This document shows positions 30,201 to 39,315 of a stretch of 64,000 bases of DNA, in pieces (the first letter of the stretch is position 1; each line of letters opens with the position of its first letter). The position numbers and the translations under genes were made by a program. Source of the stretch: Paenibacillus sp. EZ-K15 (GTDB taxonomy: Bacteria; Bacillota; Bacilli; Paenibacillales; Paenibacillaceae). The stretch covers positions 847,266 to 911,265 of the forward strand of contig NZ_PDHM01000016.1 in NCBI RefSeq assembly GCF_002573715.1. The letters are read 5' to 3'. The notes below the pieces were generated by a model, which saw nothing but the letters and a program-made list of their open reading frames with translations, had not been told where the DNA came from and made no database searches.

Positions 30201-32844
30201 GACAGCACACCATCCCGAAAGATTTCGTGCCAATAAAGCTTCTGACGTTCCAGCCAGCCGCCGCTTCGGCCCACTTCCTCCCATAGCGCTATATCCCCGC
30301 ATGAATGGACAACGGCTCCGGCGCGTTCCCCTCGTAAAACCTCGTAAGATCGGACATCAAAATGCCCATCGACGTTCCGTCCGTAATGATATGATGCATA
30401 TCCAGCAGCAGTACGCTTGACTCGCGCTCCAGGCGTACAAGCTCCATCCGCAGCAGCGGCGCTTGCTCCAGATCAAACGGCTGCAGGAAGCTGCGCTGCC
30501 GCATCGTCAGCGCAGACGCCGGCCAGTTGCTTCCGTCAACGACGGCAAGCGGCGGCTCAACCGCCTGCTCGATGCGCTGCATCACATTGCCTTCTTCCAT
30601 ATAAAAGGACGTCCGAAGCGCTGGATGCCGCTCTATCAGCAATCGCCATGCCGCGCGGAATCGTTCGATATCGAGCGGGCCCTTCACCTGAACCGCAAAC
30701 GGCAGATGATAGTTAAGCAGCCCCGGATTCAACTGTTCCAAAATGAACAACCGCTTTTGCGCCGAGGTCGCCGGATAAACCACCCTCTCCTCCGCTTTGG
30801 CTACCGGCGGAGGGGCGGCGGCATTTCCTTCGCCCTCCTGCGCCTTTTGCTCCAGCAAAGCGGCCAGCGAACCCACTGTATCATGCAAAAACAGCTCGGT
30901 AAGCGTAAGCTCGACGCCAAACGCTTCTTGCAGCCTGGCGGCTGCATAAGCCGCCTTGAGCGAATTGCCTCCTTGCTCGAGAAAGCCGTCCAACCGGCCT
31001 ATGTAATCCTTTTTCAAAACCTCTCGCCAGATGGACATGATCCGCTGCTCCGTCTCCGTGGATGGCTCCAAGCCGACATCCCCGCGCAAGGCATCGCCGC
31101 CTTCCGCATCACGCCGCACAGGCGCGGCAACCGCCTCCAGCTCAGCCAGCTCGGCAAGTGCTTCGGCAAACTCACCTTCGCGAAGCGCTTCCGCCAATAC
31201 GTAGCGTTGAATTTTACCGGAGGTCGTTTTCGGAATTCGCCGAACCGGGACAACAAAAGCAACGTCCAGACCGGCCGATGCGTTAAGTAGTTTTTTCACC
31301 TCGGCCATCAGCGGTACAAATCCGCCGGTCTTGCCGCGATGCTGAATAAAAACGGCGATCGCATCCCGTTTGGTCGTAGCATCTGGAACGGCGGCAATCG
31401 CCGTTTTCCCGATGTCAGCCCCTTTCAGGCCGCTGATCAAGGCCTCCAGGTCATGCGGATACACATTTTGCCCGTTGACGAAAATGACGTCCTTCATGCG
31501 GCCGGTCACATATAAACGCCCTTCCAGCAAGAAACCCAAATCTCCCGTATTCAGCCAGCCGTCCGGGGAAATCATTTGCTTGTTTACATTGGGCCGCTTA
31601 TAGTAGCCGCTTGTAACGTTGCGGCCTCTAATATGAATCAAACCTATGCTGCCTGCTGCCGAAGGGTTTCCCGTTTCGTCGCTAATGCGCACCTCGCACT
31701 CTTGTACGGGGAAACCCAGCTCGACGATCTCGATCGCGGCATGATCCCCGTGCGCGGCCATTCGTACAGGCTGTCCGACAGCGAGCGATTGGCGCTCAAG
31801 CAGGGCGGTATTCAGGTGATCTTCCGTCCCCGGGAACGTTACGGCCAGACTCGCTTCCGCAAGCCCGTAAACCGGGAAAATGCAATTTCCCTTTAACCCG
31901 TACGGCTTCATCGCCTCCAGAAAATCTCGGCAATGGGCAGCCGATATCGGTTCGGCCCCGTTAAAAATCAGCCTGACGCAAGACAAATCCCATGCCGCCG
32001 CTCCTTCCGGCTTCCAATGCTGCAGAAAATGCACATAACCGAAATTCGGCGAAGAGAGGCATGTCACCCGATGCTTATGCGTCAGTTCCAGCCATTTCAT
32101 CGGATGAAGCACAAACGTCGAAGTCGGCAAGTGCAGCTGATTCATGCCGCAAAACAGCGGCGAAAGATGAAAGCCGATGAGCCCCATATCATGCGTCAGC
32201 GGCAGCCAGCTTAGCGAAGAATCCCGCTCCGTCGACTGCGCCCCATGAATAATGGCGCGTATGTTCGACAGAATATTGCCGTGCGTTAATACGACCCCCT
32301 TCGGATCTCCGGTAGAACCTGATGTAAACTGGATGAATGCGGTGTCCGTCTCGGCGGCGTCATATGGCTCAGCCTCGGGCCGGCCTGCATCCGCAGCTGC
32401 CGCAAACACCTCCGCAACCGGCACGCTGCCGTACTCGAGATGGGCCAGCGCCTCCGCCTCCCCGTGCTTCAAAGCGTAGCCTTGAATTCCCGGCCAAAGC
32501 TCTTCATCACAAAGCAATCTCGGCGCTTCCAACTGTTTACATACCTGGATCAGCTTTTTGCGTCCTTCGTCCGTACGCGCTGCCGTTACAGGTACAGGGA
32601 CAATGCCGCCGAGCACGCAAGCCCAGAATAGAAGGATAAACATTTCGTTATCTTCCGTCTGCATGACGGCAAAGTCGCCTGGCTCAAGGCCCTGCTCGCG
32701 CAGCAGATGGAGCGCCCTTCCGGCCAATGCAAGTAATTGGCCATACGACAAGTAGCGCTCCTGACCGCTTTCGCAAAATAAAATTCCCGCATCGTTTTCC
32801 TTGCGCGCCAGCAATACGCCGGACAAATTACGGATGGTTCTCAT
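20678..32844 (-). CDS. Lipopeptide NRPS (AL-ACP-C-A-PCP-C-A-PCP-C-A-PCP-half C), frameshifted
   Basis: One gene of about 4055 codons split by a one-base loss near 30295: the reading to 30289 stops inside the first C domain, and the next frame continues that same domain. The order is acyl-AMP ligase (residues 1-560, FTSGSTGDPKG, SWLPLTHDMGL), carrier (GGNSLKAA), then three C-A-PCP modules with intact HHxxxDG motifs (HHIITDG, HHIAADG, HHIVADG) and carriers GGHSLKAA, GGHSLRAA and GGESLLLV. Codes read by eye: DGFFLGVVFK (Ile), DVWHFSLVDK (Ser), DVWHFSLVDK (Ser). The last about 200 residues resemble only the C-terminal lobe of a C domain. It activates a fatty acid as an acyl-adenylate and starts an acyl-Ile-Ser-Ser chain, handed to the KS of the downstream enzyme. 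No epimerase domain. It starts 28 bases after panD. Confidence 0.93.
30288..30303 (-). other. Frameshift site in the first condensation domain
   Basis: The plus strand reads a run of four C at 30295-30298. Adding a fifth C joins the two reading frames and gives ...LSIHAGDIALWEE..., matching the conserved IxYxDYAxWQ region that other C domains in this window show at the same place. It is either a sequencing error in a homopolymer or a real disabling mutation. Confidence 0.85.
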
Positions 32845-32872
32845 AGTCGGCAGCCCTCCGTTCTGTCTTTTA

Positions 32873-33256
32873 TTACACCGTTGTGGAATGCAGTTCTTGA
32901 TAATCCTCCGTTACGATGCGATTATGCTCGTCCATAATGACGACATGTGGACGATACGTCCGGGCTACCGATTCCTCCATCATTGCGTAAGAAATAATAA
33001 TGACGCGGTCGCCCGGCTGCACCAGTCTGGCAGCCGCGCCGTTCAAGCAAACCATACCCGAGCCTCTTGGACCTGTTATGACATACGTCTCCAGCCTGGC
33101 TCCGTTATTTATATTGACGACTTGCACTTTTTCGTTCTCGAGGATGTCCGATGCATCCAAGATATCCTGATCGATGGTTATGCTTCCCACGTAATTCAAA
33201 TTGGCCTCCGTCACGACAGCACGGTGAATTTTGGACTTATGCATCTCTCTAAACAT
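32873..33256 (-). CDS. panD: Aspartate 1-decarboxylase precursor
   Basis: A 127-residue pyruvoyl enzyme that makes beta-alanine from L-aspartate. The self-cleavage site is intact (Gly24-Ser25 in VGSITID), and the LENEKVQVVNINNGARLETY region is typical of the family. The start is ATG with an AAGGAG site seven bases upstream. It normally sits with panB and panC for pantothenate synthesis; here it leads the lipopeptide operon, 28 bases ahead of the NRPS. It may supply beta-alanine as a building block, or pantothenate for the many phosphopantetheine arms. The ribosome site lies in a small hairpin (33266-33277), and a palindrome lies upstream (33313-33326). Confidence 0.95.
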   Translation of the reverse strand: MFREMHKSKIHRAVVTEANLNYVGSITIDQDILDASDILENEKVQVVNINNGARLETYVITGPRGSGMVCLNGAAARLVQPGDRVIIISYAMMEESVARTYRPHVVIMDEHNRIVTEDYQELHSTTV

Positions 33257-33265
33257 GAATACACT

Positions 33266-33277
33266 CTCCTTGTGGAG
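33266..33277 (-). promoter_or_regulatory. Hairpin covering the panD ribosome site
   Basis: On the minus strand CTCC-ACAA-GGAG forms a four-pair hairpin whose right arm is the Shine-Dalgarno core of panD. It is short, so any effect on translation would be modest. Confidence 0.35.
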
Positions 33278-33312
33278 TAGTCTTTGGAAAAATAAAACCT
33301 AGCTAACTTCTT

Positions 33313-33326
33313 ATAACGAACGTTAT
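33313..33326. promoter_or_regulatory. Palindrome upstream of the biosynthetic operon
   Basis: ATAACG-AA-CGTTAT is a perfect 6+2+6 inverted repeat about 60 bases upstream of the panD start, in the region where the operon promoter must lie. It looks like a repressor or activator site. No regulator gene lies inside the operon. Confidence 0.45.
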
Positions 33327-33478
33327 TTTCCAACTATTCTTTTTTAATGAACATTCAGAGTACAAACAAACCTACATTGTTTCTCTGTCTTAACGAAAAA
33401 GAACAAGCTGGACCAATCAAGCTATTCTAAAAAGAAATTCTGCGGCAAACTCTTGCCAATGTGACTGTTCGTACGGAA

Positions 33479-33650
33479 CAAGCTAGTTGATGCTTATGTG
33501 TGGGAGCATGCCGAATGGGTAATTTCATGTGATTGTGGGGGGCATGTTGACTGGCAAGCTCATGCTGATGGTGTGGAATCTTGGAAATTGGGCAAGCTCA
33601 TGCAAATGGACGAGGTCATGCTAATTAGGCAGATTATGCTTTTGTGCGGG
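33479..33650. repeat. Degenerate CATGC repeat tract
   Basis: About eight imperfect units, each carrying a CATG-like core followed by a G-rich end, spaced roughly 15-23 bases apart. CAAGCTCATGC occurs twice exactly (33554 and 33593 areas); related forms are AAGCTAGTTGATGC, TCATGCTAATTAGG and CAGATTATGC. No stable ORF spans it. Its role is unknown. Confidence 0.45.
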
Positions 33651-33935
33651 TTCCAGTAGATTGAAATTCATACAGCAGAAACAAAAAAAGTGGCTTGTAC
33701 ATCGCAGCAGCTCCTCATACAGGCGGTTCAGTGCTGCGGAAGGGGAAAAATGTCGTGTAACCAAGTTTAGCGGTAATGGGTTAAAGTGTTGAAGATCATT
33801 ACATAAACAGGTAATTTATTGAAACCTACCCTTATAGTAGTGCTAAAGTTTCGCTTATAATAGGGAGATAATCCTACAATAGAGGGGGAAATTCTTTTTA
33901 CTTTTTTTAGCAAGCCCTACCACAAATTAAGAGCC

Positions 33936-34928
33936 TTATGCAAAAAAACATTTCCGCTCTTGCTTGAAAACAGCAGCTTGACAAACAAAAAAAATTAAAA
34001 ATTGTAACTTTAGAGCGAATGGATTGGCGGCAATTAGTGGAGCGCTTTTTTGCGGTCGTGACGGTTCAAATAGCTGAGTGTATATGCCAATGTCGATGTA
34101 ATAGAGCTGTTTCACTTTTTTGCTGATGGAATCGGACTGAGCGACTAAATCCCGGATGTGTTCGCGGACCTTGATCGATTTGAAGCTAAGTCCTTCGATT
34201 TTATTGTATATTTCCTCGTTGAGATGAATCGTATCGGGATCAAGCTGCCAGCGGTCGCAGAAGAAGTAGAGGCTATCGGGTGACTCCCGGTAGACGGAAT
34301 GAGGTTTGGTTTGCAGTGCAATTCTGTATTTGTCGAAAAAGCGGAGCAGATAGGTCGTATCTTCCCCCAGATAAAAATGTTCGTTGATTAAGCCGACTTC
34401 GTCCAACAATCCCGGCGGAATACCATCGTGTTCAGTTGAAAAAAATTGCGCGTATGCGACAGAAACGCCTCGAACAATCCTTTTTCGAACTTTGTTCGCA
34501 GTCCGTGCAGCAAATACCGCTCAACCTTATTGTCGAAGTTGTAGGAAGTAATATCTCCGTGTTGTTCCACCCACAGCGCAAAGCTGATATCCGCTTTTGT
34601 CAGCGCAAGTGTCCTCATGCTGTCGGTCAAATGGCAAGGATACCATTCGTCATCGGAATCAAGAAACGCCACATATTCGCCTTGTGCCGCGAGCATCCCC
34701 GTGTTTCGCGCCGCCTGGTCCTTTTTCCCGTTCATTGCACACATAGCGGTTTCGTGCATCTTTAAGCGTCCACTCGCGTATTGCCTCTTCCGTATGATCC
34801 GTGCTTCGGTCATCAACGACGATCAGCTCCCAGTTGGCGTAAGTCTGTCGCAAGATGGACTTGATCGCCCCGGAAATGATCTGCGCCCGATTATACGTTG
34901 GCATCACAATGCTTATCAACTGCTCCAT
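33936..34928 (-). pseudogene. Family 2 glycosyltransferase, broken by two frameshifts
   Basis: The N-terminus is a standard GT2 start (LISIVMPTYNRAQIISGAIKS, NWELIVVDDRSTD). The frame is lost near 34707-34715 in a GC-repeat (the fit is best with two bases missing), then resumes with ARNTGMLAAQGEYVAFLDSDDEW. It is lost again near 34406, where one T missing on the coding strand would restore RRDLLDEVGLINEHF. Three consecutive frames therefore make one enzyme of about 330 residues that would transfer a sugar from a nucleotide-sugar donor. ATG at 34928 has a GGAGTGAGG site. Two independent breaks argue for a real pseudogene rather than one sequencing error. Confidence 0.8.
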
Positions 34929-35151
34929 TCGCCTCACTCCAATCGTTACAAAATATATGCCTTAAATCATCGTCAGTGTAAATGCGGAATGGGAAGCCGT
35001 CAGTCCAAAAAGCATACGGCGGTTTAAGCATGCCCTGCTTATGAGTTAAAAAAGTCCCGGATTTCCAATTTTGGATATGCCAGCTTACACGCAGCTTCCC
35101 GAAACCCAATAGGCCCTCCGCTTCATTTACGTAGCGCGCCAAAGTTCGCAT
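34891..35151 (-). pseudogene. Unidentified ORF fragment before the glycosyltransferase
   Basis: An 86-residue frame with natural-looking protein composition (RVSWHIQNW, GMLKPPYAFWTDGFPFRIY) and a stop codon only ten bases before its first ATG. It runs out of frame into the glycosyltransferase start. It looks like the tail of a larger gene whose beginning is gone. I do not recognise the family. Confidence 0.4.
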
Positions 35152-35228
35152 GGAAAAGCGATTTTATTGTTAATCTTTCGAGCTCCCTTCACATGATTTC
35201 CATTAGACTTGTGAGTCTGGCATTACAC

Positions 35229-35260
35229 AAAAGGACGGTGCTCACCAGCTCCGTCCTTTA
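35229..35260 (-). terminator. Terminator after the accessory secA
   Basis: A perfect nine-base stem (AAAGGACGG / CCGTCCTTT) with a 12-base loop, about 60 bases past the secA stop. The minus strand reads TTTTG after the stem. Confidence 0.7.
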
Positions 35261-35322
35261 ATAACACTTATAGAATGATTAAGCCAACGATGCGAGAAAC
35301 TGCTGAAGCCGATTTGCCCGGA

Positions 35323-37599
35323 TCAAATTTTTGACCACCCGAAGATTGGCCTCGCAATCTTACGAATCCAAAAAGCAAATACGGTCATTGGAGTCCATGA
35401 ACTACGTCTATTCTCCAAGTATTGATCGTTGATAATATAAGTCCGCGTGGAAGCAGGGCTCTTCAGCCCGAACTCTTCCCACTTCGCCGGATCATTCGAA
35501 CCTTCGAGCTTTTCGAGCATATCTGCAGATGATTTATTTATTTTATCCCGAATTTGCTCGTAGGCTTGGGTGATCTGAACATGAAACTCGTCGATCGGAT
35601 TGTAGCTGGCAAGGCTCTCCAAGTGAATGCCTTCGCGAATGTAAGAAATGTATGACAGATGGTCAGCCCAGAACTTGTCGATATAAAAAAGCCGTACCCG
35701 CTGCTCCGAAGGGCTCATCGGTGTTTCGCCTTTCAAAATTCCGAGTCGTTCCTCGTGTAGAATTCGCCTCTGATCCTCCACCATATCGGAATAACCGTTC
35801 AGTTCCTGGCGAATATGGAAATTCTGGCCCATGATAACTCGCTGAACATGAACGATTTGTCTGCTAAGCACCGGATCTTCGAGAGCCTCATCCTGCCTAG
35901 GAGCGCGAATCGCTTTACTCATGCCGAACCGAAGCAGCAACTCGTCCTCCAAGCTTACAAAAAAAACGGAATCTCCCGGGTCACCTTGGCGGCCAGAACG
36001 CCCGCGTAGCTGGTCGTCGATCCGCATGCTTTCGTTCACATGTGTACCAATCACGTACAGTCCACCCAGCTTGGCGACAACTTCCGCTTGCAAGGGGTTG
36101 CCGCCGCCGAGTCGAATATCGACGCCGCGTCCCGCCATATTCGTTGATACCGTCACAGCGCCGATTTCTCCTGCTTTGGCGATGATTTCGGCTTCTTTTG
36201 CATCATTTTTTGCATTCAGTACATGACAAGGTACACCTGTAGCAGCTAGCGCTTCCGCCAGCATGTCAGACTCCTCGACGCTTGACGTACCAATCAGAAT
36301 TGGACGACCCATTCTATGGACGGATGAGATTTCTTGTACAAGCGCTTTAAGTTTGGCTTCTTTATGGGTATAAATCCGGTGTGGATGGTCGATCCGTATG
36401 TTTGGCCGATTGGGTGGGATTTGTACAACCTGCAGTGCATAAATCTCTTCGAATTCCATTTCGGAAACGTGCGCGGTAGCTGTCATACCGCAAATTTTTG
36501 GATATAGGCTAAGGAAATGTTGAAGGGTGATCATCCCGAGAATTCTCCCGTCGGCTAAGGGTTGCAGCCCTTCTTTGGCAGCAAGCGCGGCTTGCAGCCC
36601 GTCAGGTAAATACCTATTCTCTGCCACACGACCGGTATATTCCTCGATCAGCTCAATTTTACCGTTCCGGACGATATAATCGACGTCTTTTTTTAATAAT
36701 GTTTCCACATGCAGTGCGCAATTTAATGACGTTAACAAATGGCTATTATGGCTATCGTACAGATTGCCGCACCCCAGCAGTGACTCCGCTTTCGCTGAGC
36801 CTGCCTCATTTAAGTATACGTTCCTCTGGAACTCGTCGAAGTCGTAATGCTCATCTTGCTCGAGCTGCCTGGCCACATCTGCGAATCGAGCGCCATCGTT
36901 CCTGGAAGAGACTGAGTCGCCAGTTATGACAAGCGGCACCCGCGCCTCGTCCAGAAGCAGTGAATCCGCTTCGTCGACAATAACATAGTGGAAAGGACGA
37001 TGCACGGTATCGGCTTCGCTGAGTGCGATAGTGTCGCGCAAAAAATCAAATCCCGCTTCTTTGGCCGTTACGTAGGTTATATCCGCCGCATAAGCTTTCT
37101 GTTTATCGGACGCGCTCATTCCTGCTTGAACCGAATTTACCGTTAACCCGAGGAAGCGATAGATCGGGCCCATCCACTCCGCGTCCCGATTTGCCAAATA
37201 GTCATTAAAAGTCAGAACATGAACGCCTTCGCCAGTTAGCGCATTTAAATAAGCAGGCATAACCGCAGAAAGCGTTTTTCCTTCGCCGGTATGCTGCTCA
37301 ATCAATAATCTCTCGTGAAGAGCGATGGCAGCCATGATCTGGACATCATAGGGTTGTAATCCGAGCTTTCTCTTCGCTGTCTCGCAGACGAGCGCATAGG
37401 CATCGACAAGCAGCTCGTCCAAAGGCGTACCCGATTTTGCTTCCCTTTGCAGCCGTAGAGATTCTGCTAGCAGCTGCTTTTCGTCCCATGCTTCCAAATT
37501 GCGTTTCCTGACAAGCAGCATTTTGTTACGATAGCCCTTCAGCTTATGCTGGTTATCGAGGTTTTTGAATTTTTTCATATACTTGAAGGCTACATTCAT
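35323..37599 (-). CDS. secA2: Accessory SecA-type translocase ATPase (SecA2-like)
   Basis: The SecA motor drives protein export through the SecY channel. At 758 residues it is shorter than housekeeping SecA (about 835) and lacks the C-terminal cysteine zinc motif. Walker A is HTGEGKT (Lys108), the DEAD-like box is VDEADSLLLDEAR, and the later ATPase motifs AGRGVDIRLGGGNP and DQLRGRSGRQGDPG are intact; the N-terminus differs from housekeeping SecA. It starts 20 bases after an ABC permease stop, so it is probably the last gene of a regulator-ABC-SecA operon. Accessory SecAs export a restricted set of proteins. No dedicated substrate is visible, though a decayed glycosyltransferase lies just downstream. 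Confidence 0.85.
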   Translation of the reverse strand: MNVAFKYMKKFKNLDNQHKLKGYRNKMLLVRKRNLEAWDEKQLLAESLRLQREAKSGTPLDELLVDAYALVCETAKRKLGLQPYDVQIMAAIALHERLLIEQHTGEGKTLSAVMPAYLNALTGEGVHVLTFNDYLANRDAEWMGPIYRFLGLTVNSVQAGMSASDKQKAYAADITYVTAKEAGFDFLRDTIALSEADTVHRPFHYVIVDEADSLLLDEARVPLVITGDSVSSRNDGARFADVARQLEQDEHYDFDEFQRNVYLNEAGSAKAESLLGCGNLYDSHNSHLLTSLNCALHVETLLKKDVDYIVRNGKIELIEEYTGRVAENRYLPDGLQAALAAKEGLQPLADGRILGMITLQHFLSLYPKICGMTATAHVSEMEFEEIYALQVVQIPPNRPNIRIDHPHRIYTHKEAKLKALVQEISSVHRMGRPILIGTSSVEESDMLAEALAATGVPCHVLNAKNDAKEAEIIAKAGEIGAVTVSTNMAGRGVDIRLGGGNPLQAEVVAKLGGLYVIGTHVNESMRIDDQLRGRSGRQGDPGDSVFFVSLEDELLLRFGMSKAIRAPRQDEALEDPVLSRQIVHVQRVIMGQNFHIRQELNGYSDMVEDQRRILHEERLGILKGETPMSPSEQRVRLFYIDKFWADHLSYISYIREGIHLESLASYNPIDEFHVQITQAYEQIRDKINKSSADMLEKLEGSNDPAKWEEFGLKSPASTRTYIINDQYLENRRSSWTPMTVFAFWIRKIARPIFGWSKI

Positions 37600-37619
37600 C
37601 GGAAATTGATCTCTCCTTC

Positions 37620-38345
37620 CTACTCATCCTTTAACCGTCGTTGATACAAAACAACAGACACAATCGTTAATACAACCGTCCATGCCAAAATTATGAGGAG
37701 GGGTTTTAATAAATCTCCCGTCGTAAAGCCTATTTTGTGGATAGCTAACAAATGCACAAGTTGACTGCTTGGTGCGTACTCCAGCACTTTGAGGATCGGA
37801 TAATCATCCTCTAGAAACGCTCCCCATGGTGCCCCAGTAAATACGAACGCAACAGGAAGTATGGATAATGATGCATCAAGCAACGTCTTGGAGAATAAAC
37901 CACATATGGTCCCGGCTACTATGTATAGAATAATCGAAAGAATGATTGCTGCCACATACGCCCATATACTAGCTGGCTCATAGCCAATTATAAACGTAGC
38001 AATAGCCAGAGCAACCGCAGACATGAGAAAGACTAAAGTACTTTTACCGATCAAAACATCCATGGTTGTGGCCGGAGTCATCATTAAGGATCGTAAAGTG
38101 TTACGTTCCTTTTCTTCCGCAATCAAGCATGCTTGTACTAAACACGTTAGTAACACAAACGAAGGATTAAGAACAAGACTGAAAGCGAAAGCTCCATTCA
38201 AAGAAGGGCCTGCACTTCGAAAAAGAAGTGCCAATATAATTGGAAAAATCAAACTAATGGAGAGCCCATAATTGCGTGAAAACTCTTTGTAATCCTTCAC
38301 AAAGATCGCCCGGCACGTTTTAATGAGATACTCATCGTAACTCAC
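37620..38345 (-). CDS. ABC-2 type transporter permease
   Basis: A 241-residue membrane subunit with six hydrophobic segments and the ABC-2 layout: an N-terminal amphipathic stretch (FVKDYKEFSRNYGL), then paired helices, with EEKERNTLRSLMMTPA forming the coupling helix. It overlaps the ATPase gene by 14 bases and precedes the accessory secA by 20, so the three are probably cotranscribed. Substrate unknown: export of a lipid, peptide or antibiotic, or a Na+-efflux (NatB-like) role, are the usual options for such small systems. Confidence 0.85.
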   Translation of the reverse strand: MSYDEYLIKTCRAIFVKDYKEFSRNYGLSISLIFPIILALLFRSAGPSLNGAFAFSLVLNPSFVLLTCLVQACLIAEEKERNTLRSLMMTPATTMDVLIGKSTLVFLMSAVALAIATFIIGYEPASIWAYVAAIILSIILYIVAGTICGLFSKTLLDASLSILPVAFVFTGAPWGAFLEDDYPILKVLEYAPSSQLVHLLAIHKIGFTTGDLLKPLLIILAWTVVLTIVSVVLYQRRLKDE

Positions 38346-39186
38346 TTCCTGTCATTTGAATAAAGATCTCACCTAGACTTGGCTCTTTCGTTTCTAACTG
38401 ATCAATGAACCCACGTTTCATCCAATCAGCTATTTGATCAGCCGTCCCCTCATCGATCGGAAGTTCGTGTGTTTCCCCATTTATTAAGTCAACACAAACT
38501 ACATTTTCCCGGTGCTGTTGTTTAAGCTCCTTTGGTGAGCCGATGGTTTGGATTTGTCCTTGATACAGAATCGCCACACGGTTACATATCAATTCGGCCT
38601 CTGTCATATCATGCATTGTTAAAAAAATCGTTGTTCCGTTCTCATTTAAGTAGCGTAAGCCTCTATAAATATGTGCGGAGTTTACCGGATCTAAAGCCGA
38701 AGTAGGCTCATCTAAAAATAATAATTCCGGCTCATGGATCACCGCGCAAGCTAACAAGACACGCTGACGCATCCCTTTCGATAAGCGATAGACTTTCTTT
38801 CTGCGCTCTCCGCTCAAGTTAACAAAATGCAGCACCTTATCGATCGAAGATTTAGGAAGATCATATAACTTACGATACAGTTCCAGATTTTCCTCAATCG
38901 TTAATCTCTCATATAGACCGCTGTTATCCGACAAAATGCCAAAGCGCATCTTCTGTGCAGACTGATGCATCATTTCCGCTGGCTGATTAAATACACTTGC
39001 CTGTCCACTCGTCGGATTTAATTGCGCTGTCAAGATCTTAATTAATGTGGTTTTTCCCGAACCACTCGGACCCAGGAAACCAAAAATATCTCCTTTCGGA
39101 ATGGTAAAAGACACGTTCGATAACGCATCCTTATGTCCAAATTTTTTTCGAATATGTTCTACTTGGATAACATCCACGGACACCAC
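38332..39186 (-). CDS. ABC transporter ATP-binding protein
   Basis: A 284-residue nucleotide-binding subunit for the adjoining permease. Walker A is GPSGSGKTT, the signature-region sequence is LSKGMRQRV (LSGGQ-like), Walker B is LLFLDEPTSALD and the switch is TMHD. A C-terminal extension of about 70 residues resembles the DrrA/NatA-type tail. The start is ATG or GTG near 39186. It lies 129 bases downstream of the LytTR regulator gene and overlaps the permease gene. Confidence 0.9.
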   Translation of the reverse strand: MVSVDVIQVEHIRKKFGHKDALSNVSFTIPKGDIFGFLGPSGSGKTTLIKILTAQLNPTSGQASVFNQPAEMMHQSAQKMRFGILSDNSGLYERLTIEENLELYRKLYDLPKSSIDKVLHFVNLSGERRKKVYRLSKGMRQRVLLACAVIHEPELLFLDEPTSALDPVNSAHIYRGLRYLNENGTTIFLTMHDMTEAELICNRVAILYQGQIQTIGSPKELKQQHRENVVCVDLINGETHELPIDEGTADQIADWMKRGFIDQLETKEPSLGEIFIQMTGSELR

Positions 39187-39315
39187 TTCCTTCGAGTTGA
39201 TGGCTTAAATATATACAGATTGCTTGCTTCCAGCCATCAAAAAACGCTGAAATGTAGCTATTATCGTCTGAATGGTACCATGGAATGCTTGATTAGTTCG
39301 ACACTTTCCCGAAAA

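Larger units (their letters stand above)
33257..33935. other. Intergenic region upstream of the biosynthetic operon
   Basis: About 680 bases without a gene. It holds the panD leader, the palindrome at 33313 and a degenerate repeat tract at 33479-33650. I found no promoter with two good boxes for panD. GC content falls from the biosynthetic level to AT-rich across this stretch. Confidence 0.6.

Noticed and set aside
30274..30289. Treating the two parts of the NRPS as separate genes
   Set aside because: The second part would begin with GTG in the middle of a condensation domain whose first half ends the other part; one missing base explains it.
3360..31300. Many long plus-strand frames inside the cluster
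   Set aside because: They are opposite-strand shadows of GC-rich minus-strand genes; they show Arg/His/Pro-rich composition without domain motifs.
33479..33650. CRISPR array as explanation of the repeat tract
   Set aside because: Units are short, irregular and divergent, spacing is variable, and no cas genes are near.
37620..39186. This ABC pair as exporter of the lipopeptide
   Set aside because: Separated from the cluster by decayed genes and the accessory secA, with its own regulator; no evidence ties it to the product.
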